Position numbers and translations under genes: made by a program. A DNA stretch of 64,000 nt, from assembly GCA_026417415.1 (NCBI GenBank), contig JAOADG010000008.1, forward strand, positions 248,001 through 312,000, written 5' to 3'. The notes under the pieces were generated by a model. That model saw only the letters and a program-made list of their open reading frames with translations. It made no database searches and was not told the DNA's origin. Numbering within the stretch: the first letter of the stretch is position 1; each line of letters starts with the position of its first letter. The DNA is from a bacterium (GTDB taxonomy: Bacteria > Electryoneota > JAOADG01). Shown here piece by piece: positions 25,665 through 34,330 of this stretch.

Positions 25665-26451
25665 TTTGTACTCCGTTCAATTGTTGATTCCGTTTTAGCT
25701 GGTCTATTGCAAAACGTGCAGCATTTTGTTCTGCTAATTTCTTTGAGGAACCTTTTCCCATCGCTAAGCGCTTATTGTTTAAATACACTGCTACATGAAA
25801 CACTTTTTTATGATCAGGACCTTCTTCACGTTCTACAATGTACTGAAGCGTTCCGAGTGCATATTTTTGAACAAACTCTAACAGTTCAGATTTTGAATTA
25901 TTCAAAGGGTGATGAATGATAATGGTATTGATTTTATCCAATAAAATCGGACGTAAAAAGCTGGTTGCTGCAATTAATCCACCGTCTAAATAAATTGCAC
26001 CTAAAAGTGCTTCAAATGTATCTTCTAAGATGGAAGGGCGTGAACGTCCACCTGAACGCTCTTCATTTTCACTCATGATAATAAAATCACCAAGACCAAG
26101 TTCGTAAGCAATTTTAGAGAGCATTTTGCCCGATACTAAATTGCATTTTTTCTTTGTTAAAGTTCCTTCACAAGCATTTGAATCAGTTTTGTAGATGACT
26201 TCAGAAATGATTAAATCAAGTACAGCATCCCCCAAAAATTCCAATCGTTCATTGGATTGAATGGAGTTTTGATTGGAATTTCCTAAGTAACTACGATGAA
26301 CGAGTGCTTGCTCTAATAAGGTGATATCTTTGAAATGGTAACGAATACGTTCTTGGACTACTTTAAGTTTTTCATGTGTTAAAATCGAACCACGTCGCTG
26401 TTGAAGTAGTGGACGAGAAATGAATTGTTTCAAGCGTTCAACAAAAGACAT
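25645..26451 (-). CDS. rnc: Ribonuclease III
   Basis: A double-strand-specific endonuclease for rRNA and mRNA processing. The signature ERLEFLGDAVLDLI is near residue 75, the second metal-binding segment EDTFEALLGAIYLDGG is near 145, and a C-terminal dsRNA-binding domain ends in GSSKKLAEQNAARFA. At 268 residues it is ~40 longer than E. coli RNase III, mainly at the N-terminus (~35 residues before the catalytic domain). fabF-rnc adjacency is common in bacteria and supports the call. Confidence 0.95.
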   Translation of the reverse strand: MSFVERLKQFISRPLLQQRRGSILTHEKLKVVQERIRYHFKDITLLEQALVHRSYLGNSNQNSIQSNERLEFLGDAVLDLIISEVIYKTDSNACEGTLTKKKCNLVSGKMLSKIAYELGLGDFIIMSENEERSGGRSRPSILEDTFEALLGAIYLDGGLIAATSFLRPILLDKINTIIIHHPLNNSKSELLEFVQKYALGTLQYIVEREEGPDHKKVFHVAVYLNNKRLAMGKGSSKKLAEQNAARFAIDQLKRNQQLNGVQNGLFSQ

Positions 26452-26497
26452 ATAAATTCATGGAAAAAAACAAAGAATGAATATCAAAAATGATAAG

Positions 26498-27745
26498 TTA
26501 ATTATTCCATCGCTTTACTGCGATTGTCGCATTATGGCCACCAAATCCAAAAGTATTTGATAACGCTGCATCCACTTGTTGAACACGTGATCGGTTTGGT
26601 ACATAATCTAAATCACACTCTTCATCAGGCGTTTCATAATTGATCGTAGGTGGAAGAATGCCATTCTTTACTGCCAAAACAGTCGCAATTAATTCTATAC
26701 CTCCAGCTGCACCCAATAAATGTCCAGTCATTGACTTGGTAGAAGATATGGCTAATTTCTTTGCATGATCACCAAATACAGCTTTAACTGCCATGGTTTC
26801 AAATTTGTCATTGTAAGGCGTAGAAGTTCCATGGGCATTGATATAACCGAATTCATCCACTGCTAAACCGCTTTCTTGGATTGCGAGACGCATTGAACGT
26901 TGGGCTCCTTCACCACCTTCAGCGGGAGCTGTAATATGATGTGCATCTCCAGTGAAACCAATTCCGATGATTTCTCCGTAGATCTTTGCATTTCGGCGTT
27001 CTGCCATTTCAAGCGTTTCTAACACAAGAACACCTGCACCTTCACCAATAACAAAACCATCTCGATGTTTATCAAAAGGTCTGGATGCTTTTTCAGGGGC
27101 TTCGTTCCGGGTCGATAATGCTTTCATCGCATTGAAGCCACCCACGCCAACTGAAGTCACCGCAGCTTCTGAACCTCCACAAAGAATGATATCCGCATCT
27201 CCAAATTGTAAATGACGGTAGGCAACCCCAATCGCATGACTTGCTGTTGCACAAGCACTGGTTACAGCATAATTCACACCTTTAATTCCATAACGAATAC
27301 TGATAATACCAGCTGCAATATCAGAGATCATCATAGGAATGAAAAAGGGACTTAAACGTTTCGGACCACGTTCAAATAAAATTTTGGTTTGTTCCTCAAA
27401 AACGTTAAGTCCACCAATTCCACTTCCTATGATAACACCTACCAGATCTTTATTAATTCCGTCCCAATCTTGTAAATTTGCATCTTGGATAGCCATTTCT
27501 GCTGCTGCTACTGCAAACTGACAATATCGGTCATAACGGCGCCCCTCACGAGGATCCATCCATTGTGCAAAATCAAAACCTTTGACCTCGCATGCAAATT
27601 TTGTTTCATGATTAGAAGCATCAAACAAGGTGATGGGAGCAGAACCGGATTTCCCTTCAACCAATCCATTCCAATAAGCATCTACGCCTACCCCGATCGG
27701 AGTAACAGCACCAAGTCCCGTTATTACTACACGGTGTTTAGCCAT
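26498..27745 (-). CDS. fabF: 3-oxoacyl-ACP synthase II
   Basis: A condensing enzyme that extends acyl-ACP with malonyl-ACP. The catalytic triad is intact: Cys in TSACATASHAIG near residue 165, His in NAHGTSTPYND near 305 and His in SMTGHLLGAAGG near 340. 415 residues is the usual FabF length. It lies between acpP and rnc in the classic FAS II order, 64 bases after acpP. Confidence 0.96.
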   Translation of the reverse strand: MAKHRVVITGLGAVTPIGVGVDAYWNGLVEGKSGSAPITLFDASNHETKFACEVKGFDFAQWMDPREGRRYDRYCQFAVAAAEMAIQDANLQDWDGINKDLVGVIIGSGIGGLNVFEEQTKILFERGPKRLSPFFIPMMISDIAAGIISIRYGIKGVNYAVTSACATASHAIGVAYRHLQFGDADIILCGGSEAAVTSVGVGGFNAMKALSTRNEAPEKASRPFDKHRDGFVIGEGAGVLVLETLEMAERRNAKIYGEIIGIGFTGDAHHITAPAEGGEGAQRSMRLAIQESGLAVDEFGYINAHGTSTPYNDKFETMAVKAVFGDHAKKLAISSTKSMTGHLLGAAGGIELIATVLAVKNGILPPTINYETPDEECDLDYVPNRSRVQQVDAALSNTFGFGGHNATIAVKRWNN

Positions 27746-27809
27746 AATGAATTCCTAAAATAAGTAAATGCAAATTACTCAAAGTATAATTGAAATAGAT
27801 ACAATTCCA

Positions 27810-28043
27810 TTACGTTCTGGATTCGATATACTTTACAGCATCACCTACGGTCTTGAGTTTTTCAGCATCTTCATCTAAAATTTCAATATGGAACTCATCT
27901 TCTAATGCCATCATTAATTCAGTAATAGTAAGAGAATCAGCTGCTAAATCTTCAATGAAACGAGCGTTATCAGTCAACTGTTCCATATTCACACCTAATT
28001 TTTCAGCAATAATTTCTTTAACTTTCGTTGCGGTTGTGGACAT
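27810..28043 (-). CDS. acpP: Acyl carrier protein
   Basis: A small acidic carrier of 77 residues that holds growing acyl chains on 4'-phosphopantetheine. The attachment serine is in [17 protein letters not shown] (canonical DSL). The start is ATG 28043 because a perfect AGGAGG lies 6 bases upstream; a 7-residue longer reading is rejected. The strong ribosome binding site fits the high demand for ACP. Confidence 0.96.
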   Translation of the reverse strand: MSTTATKVKEIIAEKLGVNMEQLTDNARFIEDLAADSLTITELMMALEDEFHIEILDEDAEKLKTVGDAVKYIESRT

Positions 28044-28070
28044 ATTTCCTCCTAAGTTGAACAAAAGATA

Positions 28071-28823
28071 TTACATTACCATGCCGCCGTCAACGTGAAT
28101 GACCTGTCCAGTAATATATGCGGCATCTGGACTACATAAAAATGAAACGACACCCGCAACATCATTTGGTGTTCCGGCGCGTCGTAAGGGAATAGATTCT
28201 AAAAACTTGTTTCGCACCTCTTCTGATAAATGATGAGTCATTGCAGTTTCTATAAACCCCGGTGCAATTGCATTAACTGTAACTCCTCGTGAACCAAATT
28301 CCTTTGCTAAAGATTTCGTTAGTCCAATCATTCCGGCTTTACTACTAGAATAATTGGCTTGTCCTGCATTGCCCATTACTCCGACCACAGAACTGATATT
28401 AATTATTCTACCGTACTTTTGTGACAACATTTTGCGTGATGCATACTTTGAGCATAAGAAAGCACTGGTTAAATTTACTTTTAATACAAGTTCGAAATCT
28501 TGAACACTCATCCGCATCATTAAACCATCACGTGTGATCCCAGCATTGTTGACTAAGATATCCAAACGATTGTGTGCAGATAGAATCTTTTCAATCATTG
28601 GTTTCACAATTTCATCATTTGAAACATCGCCTTCAATTCCAAATAATCTATCTTCAAACTGATATTGCTCGTTTAGTTCTTGTATAGTTGATTCTATATC
28701 TTCTGCTTTCAAATCGTTGATATAAACTATAGCACCATCTTGCAATAAACGTTCTACGATAGAACGACCAATTCCACGTGCAGAACCAGTAACTAAAGCG
28801 ACTTGATTTTGTAACATATTCAT
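28071..28823 (-). CDS. fabG: 3-oxoacyl-ACP reductase
   Basis: A short-chain dehydrogenase that reduces 3-oxoacyl-ACP with NADPH. The cofactor motif TGSARGIGR is near residue 13 and NNAG near 92. The Ser-Tyr-Lys catalytic set lies in INISSVVG and ANYSSSKAG. 250 residues, normal. Its ATG overlaps the fabD stop (ATGA); ATG 28817 is also possible. Confidence 0.95.
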   Translation of the reverse strand: MNMLQNQVALVTGSARGIGRSIVERLLQDGAIVYINDLKAEDIESTIQELNEQYQFEDRLFGIEGDVSNDEIVKPMIEKILSAHNRLDILVNNAGITRDGLMMRMSVQDFELVLKVNLTSAFLCSKYASRKMLSQKYGRIINISSVVGVMGNAGQANYSSSKAGMIGLTKSLAKEFGSRGVTVNAIAPGFIETAMTHHLSEEVRNKFLESIPLRRAGTPNDVAGVVSFLCSPDAAYITGQVIHVDGGMVM

Positions 28824-29755
28824 AAAAAGTTTCCTATTTGCTTCATCAATGCTTCTATTTCTAAAACTGTACCAACGGTCTGAATAGGCAGATTTTTATC
28901 AATACTTTTTACTATTCCAGAAATAACATTTTTCGGACCTACTTCAAAAAATTGTTCAATCCCATTGGAACGCATAGCGAATATAGTGTCAGACCAGAGC
29001 ACAGGGGATGTCACTTGTTCTTTTAAGCATTTACGAATTGTTTCAGGATCACGAGTAACTTTTCCAGTTACGTTTGGGTAGATGTCACAGATCGGTTCTT
29101 GAATTGTCACTGAATCAATAGAAGAAGAAAGTTCTTTAGCTGCAGTGGCCATTAATGGCGAATGGAAGGCACCAGACACTTGCAATTCTTTTACAATTTT
29201 TGCACCACGACTCTTCGCTAAATCCATAGCACGTCTAACTGCATCGGTCTCACCCGAAATAACAATTTGTCCGGGACTGTTAAAATTAGCAGGGACTACT
29301 ATTCCACCTGCTTCTTGACAAACTTCGTTTAGGATTTCAACAGGCAAACCAACAACCGCAGCCATGGTAGAAGGTGTACGTTCACAGTCGGCTTGCATTA
29401 GTGCGCCACGTTTAGCAACCAACTGGATTCCTGTAGAAAAGTCAAATGCTTTTGCTGCGACCAAAGCAGAGTATTCACCCAAAGAATGACCTGCCGTCGC
29501 TGAAAAGCGAATTCCATTCATTTCAAGTAGTTCTGCTACGATTACAGAATGTGTAAAGATAGCAGGTTGAGTAATAAACGTTTGCTTTAAGGTTTCTTCT
29601 GGTCCTTCAAAACAGATCTTTGAAAGATTTACCCCAACCACTTCACTGGCTTCTTCAAATCGTAGCCGTGCAACCTCATAGGTATCAAACAGATCTTTAC
29701 CCATACCAACGAATTGTGAAGCTTGTCCCGGAAAAAGAAAAGCAAGTGATTTCAT
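28820..29755 (-). CDS. fabD: Malonyl-CoA:ACP transacylase
   Basis: Transfers malonyl from CoA to ACP. The N-terminal FPGQASQFVGMG, the nucleophile in GHSLGEYSALV near residue 91 and the His in SGAFHSPLM near 200 are all present. 311 residues. It sits between fabH and fabG with a 4-base overlap to fabG, the standard operon order. Confidence 0.95.
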   Translation of the reverse strand: MKSLAFLFPGQASQFVGMGKDLFDTYEVARLRFEEASEVVGVNLSKICFEGPEETLKQTFITQPAIFTHSVIVAELLEMNGIRFSATAGHSLGEYSALVAAKAFDFSTGIQLVAKRGALMQADCERTPSTMAAVVGLPVEILNEVCQEAGGIVVPANFNSPGQIVISGETDAVRRAMDLAKSRGAKIVKELQVSGAFHSPLMATAAKELSSSIDSVTIQEPICDIYPNVTGKVTRDPETIRKCLKEQVTSPVLWSDTIFAMRSNGIEQFFEVGPKNVISGIVKSIDKNLPIQTVGTVLEIEALMKQIGNFL

Positions 29756-29768
29756 AACCCCTCAACGA

Positions 29769-30755
29769 TTAGTAACGTAAACAGGCGGATCCCCACGTAA
29801 ATCCACCACCAAAAGCGACGAAAAGAGCAGTCATTCCTTTTTTCAATTTTCCTAATTCAATTGCTTCATCAAGAGCAATCGGAATGGATGCAGCAGAAGT
29901 ATTGCCATAACGATCCAAATTCACGTACACTTTTTCATTCGGCAACTTTAAGCGTTCTTGAGTTGCTTCAATGATACGGATATTGGCTTGATGAGGAATT
30001 AAGAGATCCAACTCTTCCATAGTTATTCCTGCACGTTCAAGACCAATCACTGCTGAATCACGCATCATTCGGACAGCGTGCTTAAAAACTTCATTACCTG
30101 ACATTTTAATATAATGATCTCGACGGGCGATACTTTGCACTGAAGGGGGGTTGATACTACCACAACCTGGGCAATAGAGCAAATGGGCTAAGGTACCGTC
30201 AGATTTAGAATAGGTAGAAAGGATACCCACTTTTTCCTCAGTTTCTTCTGCTACAAATACAGCAGCTCCAGCACCATCACCAAACAATACTGCCGTTGCA
30301 CGATCTTCCCAATCTAACATTGAAGTTAAAATTTCACCACCAATGACCAATACTTTCGTGGCTTTTCCGGTTCGAATAAAACTATCAGCTAAATCCATTC
30401 CATAGATGAAGCCTGTACATGCTGCTGCTATGTCAAATGCGGTTGCTTTTTTAGCACCGAGTTTTGATTGAACATAAACTGCAGTGGAAGGAAATTTCAT
30501 ATCGCCGGTTACTGTCCCTACAATAATAAAATCTAATTCATCAGCGGAAAGATTCGCGCGTTCAAGTGCTATTTTTCCCGCTTGTGCACAGAGATCACTG
30601 GTTGCGCTACCGGTCTTGGCTACAAATCGTGTACGAATCCCTGTACGGGTTACAATCCATTCATCTGAGGTATCTACGATTTTTTCTAAATCGTAATTAC
30701 TGATGATGGTTTCAGGTAAAGCACGACCGGTTCCTGCTAAAACACTTCGTATCAT
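29769..30755 (-). CDS. fabH: 3-oxoacyl-ACP synthase III
   Basis: Starts fatty acid synthesis by condensing acetyl-CoA (or a branched starter) with malonyl-ACP. The Cys-His-Asn triad is seen in AAACTGFIYG near residue 112, LIPHQANIRI near 250 and RYGNTSAASIP near 280. 328 residues. Starter preference cannot be read by eye. It lies 13 bases before fabD and 11 bases after plsX. Confidence 0.95.
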   Translation of the reverse strand: MIRSVLAGTGRALPETIISNYDLEKIVDTSDEWIVTRTGIRTRFVAKTGSATSDLCAQAGKIALERANLSADELDFIIVGTVTGDMKFPSTAVYVQSKLGAKKATAFDIAAACTGFIYGMDLADSFIRTGKATKVLVIGGEILTSMLDWEDRATAVLFGDGAGAAVFVAEETEEKVGILSTYSKSDGTLAHLLYCPGCGSINPPSVQSIARRDHYIKMSGNEVFKHAVRMMRDSAVIGLERAGITMEELDLLIPHQANIRIIEATQERLKLPNEKVYVNLDRYGNTSAASIPIALDEAIELGKLKKGMTALFVAFGGGFTWGSACLRY

Positions 30756-30766
30756 TTTACAATCCT

Positions 30767-31735
30767 TTAATCTCCTTCATTGCGATGTGGCATAAATCGT
30801 TGCCAGCGTAAACGTGCTGCGAGTTTTTCCATTCGTTTAGGTAAAGAGAGCTTTGATACTCGAACTGCTTCCAGGATAGCAGAAGTAAAAGCAGAGGCAT
30901 TGGATTTACCATGACAAACTACTGAGACACCTCGAACACCTAAGATAGGTACTCCACCATACTGAGTGGGCTCTAATGATTGCAACATAGACGAATCGCA
31001 CCCCTCGATAATTGAAGGGAGTGACTCGGCAAATTTTAAAAAAATATTTCCAGTAAAACCATCTGTAACAACCACATCTGCACGGTCGGTCAATATATCA
31101 TTCCCTTCAATACTTCCAACAAAATTCAGTTTTCCACTCCGTTGTAAAATATGGTAAGCACCTTTAACTGCATCGGTTCCCTTTTCGGCTTCTGTTCCGT
31201 TTGAAAGTAATGCTACACGCGGGTTATGTATTTGTAAAATCTGTTCTACGAAAACAGCGCCCATTGCTGCAAATTGAACCAAATGGATACTATGTACCGA
31301 CGGATTTGCTCCAACATCAAGTAAAAACCCCTTTTTTTCTTTTTTAGGTAAAATTGCTCCCAACGCTGGCTTTAATACCCACCGAAGTTTACCTAAAATT
31401 AAAACCGCTGCAGCTAATTGTGCACCAGTTGATCCAGCAGAAACCACTGCGTCAGCCCGACCATCTCGAACCAACTGATGGGCAACGGTAATGGTAGAAT
31501 TGGGTAAAGAACGAATCCCTCGAAGAGGCGAGATTGATTCGGGAACAAATGTCTCCGCTTCTACGAAAGATACTTTGTTTGGGAGATGTCCTTTGAAATA
31601 ATCAAAAAGAACAGAACGTTTACTTACGAGAATAATTTCACTGGGTGCTTCTGGATGGAGCAACGATTGCAAAGCACCTTCAATCGGTGCAATTGGTGCA
31701 AACTCGCCACCCGCGGTATCCACCGCAATCCGCAA
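30767..31735 (-). CDS. plsX: Phosphate acyltransferase PlsX
   Basis: Makes acyl-phosphate from acyl-ACP for phosphatidic acid synthesis. The N-terminal motif reads MRIAVDTAGGEFAP against the usual MRIAxDAMGGDxAP. SAGSTGA, DVGANPSV and DGFTGNI segments also match the family. Translation most likely starts at TTG 31735: GGAG lies 6 bases before it and this gives the family's N-terminus. TTG 31738 just before it is the alternative. The gene follows rpmF by 11 bases. Confidence 0.93.
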   Translation of the reverse strand: MRIAVDTAGGEFAPIAPIEGALQSLLHPEAPSEIILVSKRSVLFDYFKGHLPNKVSFVEAETFVPESISPLRGIRSLPNSTITVAHQLVRDGRADAVVSAGSTGAQLAAAVLILGKLRWVLKPALGAILPKKEKKGFLLDVGANPSVHSIHLVQFAAMGAVFVEQILQIHNPRVALLSNGTEAEKGTDAVKGAYHILQRSGKLNFVGSIEGNDILTDRADVVVTDGFTGNIFLKFAESLPSIIEGCDSSMLQSLEPTQYGGVPILGVRGVSVVCHGKSNASAFTSAILEAVRVSKLSLPKRMEKLAARLRWQRFMPHRNEGD

Positions 31736-31746
31736 CAATCACTCCA

Positions 31747-31929
31747 CTAATCTTTTTTAATAAAAAGTACCGATTTTTCACCGTAAGTGCCACAATTTGG
31801 ACAGACATGGTGAGGTCTATATTTCGCATTACATTTTTTACATTGAGTCAACACTACAGGGGTTAAAACCTGATGTGTTCGGCGTTTTAGTTTACGTTGT
31901 TTGGATGTACGTTTCTTTGGTACTGCCAT
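31747..31929 (-). CDS. rpmF: 50S ribosomal protein L32
   Basis: 60 residues starting MAVPKKRTSKQRK, typical of L32. Two Cys pairs, CKKC and CPNC, form the zinc ribbon, so this is the zinc-binding (C+) form. rpmF-plsX-fab order is conserved in many bacteria and couples ribosome and membrane production. A good promoter lies upstream (31997-32025), leaving a leader of ~60 bases. Confidence 0.95.
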   Translation of the reverse strand: MAVPKKRTSKQRKLKRRTHQVLTPVVLTQCKKCNAKYRPHHVCPNCGTYGEKSVLFIKKD

Positions 31930-32343
31930 TTTTTCTCTTCTTTCTAAGAATAAAAATCTACATTAAAAGAAAATAATACAAATTTAGAAAAAGACAATTA
32001 TAAGTACGAAATTCAAGATAGGCAAGTATTGACTATTCAATGCTTATTCCATTGATTAACAAACGGTTCATATGAAAACCCAACAATTTAATGGGTGACG
32101 GGAGAGAATACAGATATGAATATTGTAGAAAAACAATTTGCAATTGGAAAGAAATGATTTGGTTCATTCAAAGTGCTATGGGGATTTGGTCAAGCCAACC
32201 ATTAATTTGCATCAAATCAAACTCTTCCAAACTGTTTTTATTCAATAAAAATAGTAAGGTATATCAAAGTAAGAGAGAAAATCAAAGAACATAATAGTTT
32301 CGTTTTTCGACACTGAACATTGCAACATGTATCAAAAACAATA
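31930..32343. other. Intergenic region upstream of rpmF
   Basis: This is 414 bases between the end of the FAD oxidoreductase gene and the rpmF start, both on the minus strand. It holds the rpmF promoter described separately. A 67-codon plus-strand reading (32091-32294) has no recognisable features and is not called. I see no tRNA, riboswitch core or strong hairpin terminator. Confidence 0.5.
31997..32025 (-). promoter_or_regulatory. Promoter of the rpmF-plsX-fab operon
   Basis: On the minus strand, -35 TTGCCT (32025-32020), a 17-bp spacer and a perfect -10 TATAAT (32002-31997). This is a housekeeping-type promoter with transcription expected to begin near 31990. It is the only good candidate in the 414-base gap upstream of the operon. 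Confidence 0.65.
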
Positions 32344-33363
32344 TTATGAGTTGGACGGTTCTTCCATTCCGATCCATCGGTTAAATAAATTTTTACCCAG
32401 TAAATCTAAAAAATAAAAATCTTGGGTCGTAGGGATAAATATTTGATTTTTTCCAACTGCATTGCGTCCCGCAATTTCTCCTTGTTTTTCTGCACTTCGC
32501 CAACCAAAATTAGTTCTGTTGACATTGTTATGAAGATCAAATACTTGTGCACAATCACCGCATGCAAAAACGTTGGGTATATTTGTTCTAAGTTCTTCAT
32601 TCACCACAATTCCTTCATCAATGTGAATTCCACTTCCTTGCAGAAATGCCACATTCGGGACTTCTGCAGGCACAGCGATGATGGATTGAACATATTTTAC
32701 ACTTCCATCATTGAATACAACTGTGTAAGTTGTACCGTCTCGATCATAAACGTCAGTAATCCATACATCAAATTGTGGTGCAATATCAACTCCTTCAAGG
32801 AGACGAACTACATCTTCAACAGTTACACCGGGTAATTCTTTTGGCCAAAATAGATCCGGTCGCGCATAAAAATATACTTTGAGACCTCGAAGGTACAATT
32901 GGCGAATGATTTCTACAGCGATATAACCACCACCAGTAACGATGACTTCACGCGCATGAGTTAGTTCTTGTTTCAAACGACGTACATCTGAATAACTATG
33001 AATAGTGCGAACAAAACGTTCAAAACCTTTCAAATAAGAAATATCTGGAAAGGAACCAGATGCGATAACAAGAAAATCGTAAGAAATGCTTTTTTGATTA
33101 CTGAGTAAGACGCGATTGTTTTTTGGTTCAACAGAAGAAACTCGTGCACCTAATTCCCAGTGAACTATTTCAAGTGATTGCGGTACTTTGTAAATATTGT
33201 GTATAAAGTTTTCACGATGAAGTAATTCAACCAACATTGGTCTAAAATAGAAAGGTCCAAATTCTTCTGTGATTACAGTAATATCCGCTTGATTATCTTC
33301 TTTTAAGATTGTTTGAGTTGCGCTTAAACCAGCTGCACCAGCACCAATGATTACGTATCGCAT
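32344..33363 (-). CDS. FAD-dependent pyridine nucleotide oxidoreductase
   Basis: 339 residues with the two-dinucleotide-fold layout: N-terminal FAD motif VIIGAGAAGLSA, an internal NAD(P)H motif VTGGGYIAVE near residue 145 and the second FAD motif VFACGDCAQV near 270. The FYFRPML segment resembles the NADH-binding half of nitrite reductase NirB and rubredoxin/ferredoxin reductases. There is no redox CxxC disulfide, which argues against thioredoxin- or lipoamide-type enzymes. ATG 33363 has GGAAG upstream. It lies 66 bases after the pilus operon on the same strand; a functional link is not evident. Confidence 0.85.
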   Translation of the reverse strand: MRYVIIGAGAAGLSATQTILKEDNQADITVITEEFGPFYFRPMLVELLHRENFIHNIYKVPQSLEIVHWELGARVSSVEPKNNRVLLSNQKSISYDFLVIASGSFPDISYLKGFERFVRTIHSYSDVRRLKQELTHAREVIVTGGGYIAVEIIRQLYLRGLKVYFYARPDLFWPKELPGVTVEDVVRLLEGVDIAPQFDVWITDVYDRDGTTYTVVFNDGSVKYVQSIIAVPAEVPNVAFLQGSGIHIDEGIVVNEELRTNIPNVFACGDCAQVFDLHNNVNRTNFGWRSAEKQGEIAGRNAVGKNQIFIPTTQDFYFLDLLGKNLFNRWIGMEEPSNS

Positions 33364-33429
33364 AATTCTTCCATAGTTGATAGTAGAAAATAAAAAAAGC
33401 AATGTAAAGAAATTTTCTTGAAGAAAAAA

Positions 33430-34326
33430 TTAATTCATCCGCGACTTCGTTTTAGTTTGAACTTCGCGAACTAAATCTAATTCTCGAATTCTAATAAACC
33501 CCCCGTAGTTTAAAGTGAATTTTACTTTTGCTAAAACGGGATCGATAGTGGTTAGAAATCCTAAATAGACAGGGTCACCTTCTTCTAATACAGTTAGAAC
33601 ATTATTTTTATCTTGGATATATGCTTTATTTTTTAGAATAGCAATCAGTTTTGCTCCATCTACTTCAAGTAAACCCTCTTCATTTTTTGGAAGTTTTTCT
33701 ACCACTAAAGGACGAAACGGATTCCAAGGCGTTACATGATATTCTGGTAAATCATCAGGAATTTCATTTGACCCACTTGCTGCTGAATAAGCCACCATTT
33801 TTGCATGAACAGTAACTTTGTATTCATTGTAAGGTTCACCTTCGACGGGTGGTTTAAAATCCAATTGAAAATCTGGAATTACCAGAAGCCGTTTATGGCG
33901 TTCAATCGTAAAGATAAATTCATCTAAGGAAGCGTATGGAACATCGGCGCGAAAAGAGTATTTTCGCGAAGTTACCCCAAGTGTATCCTTTTCACCATTA
34001 AAATCAAAATCAAATGGGAATGGATTATCCAAAGTATCCACCATTCTATTAATAAAACTGTAAGTGATTCTACTATTTTCATCAATGGGAAGAATCTTTT
34101 TTCTTGTTAACCATCGTTTTTCCACTGTTTTTATCTCTTTTTCCATCAAAACGATATCGTTTGCTAAATTTGCATCAGCAATTAACTTTTGGGTTAGAAC
34201 GCTTAGTTGCGATTGGATTTTTATTTTTTCTTTTCTTGTCGGAATTACGATGAAAAACCATCCGATAGAATTTACCAATATCACGAGGACAGTTAATATA
34301 ATAGTATTTCTTAATGCATAACTCAT
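33430..34326 (-). CDS. PilO-PilP fusion-like pilus alignment protein
   Basis: 298 residues. An N-terminal transmembrane helix (~10-28) and a short coiled coil (~32-75) lead into a ferredoxin-like PilO domain (~90-195). After a Pro-rich linker, residues ~225-290 form a small beta domain (LEVDGAKLIAILKNKAYIQD...VLEEGDPVYLG...RIRELDL) that resembles the PilP periplasmic domain. In classic systems PilO and PilP are separate inner-membrane and lipoprotein subunits that bridge PilMN to the secretin. The gene follows the PilM-PilN fusion by 4 bases. PilO part likely; PilP part tentative. Confidence 0.7.
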   Translation of the reverse strand: MSYALRNTIILTVLVILVNSIGWFFIVIPTRKEKIKIQSQLSVLTQKLIADANLANDIVLMEKEIKTVEKRWLTRKKILPIDENSRITYSFINRMVDTLDNPFPFDFDFNGEKDTLGVTSRKYSFRADVPYASLDEFIFTIERHKRLLVIPDFQLDFKPPVEGEPYNEYKVTVHAKMVAYSAASGSNEIPDDLPEYHVTPWNPFRPLVVEKLPKNEEGLLEVDGAKLIAILKNKAYIQDKNNVLTVLEEGDPVYLGFLTTIDPVLAKVKFTLNYGGFIRIRELDLVREVQTKTKSRMN

Positions 34327-34330
34327 ACAA

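Noticed and set aside
32091-32294. 67-codon plus-strand reading frame in the rpmF upstream gap
   Set aside because: No recognisable domain, no ribosome binding site, and composition typical of AT-rich spacer.
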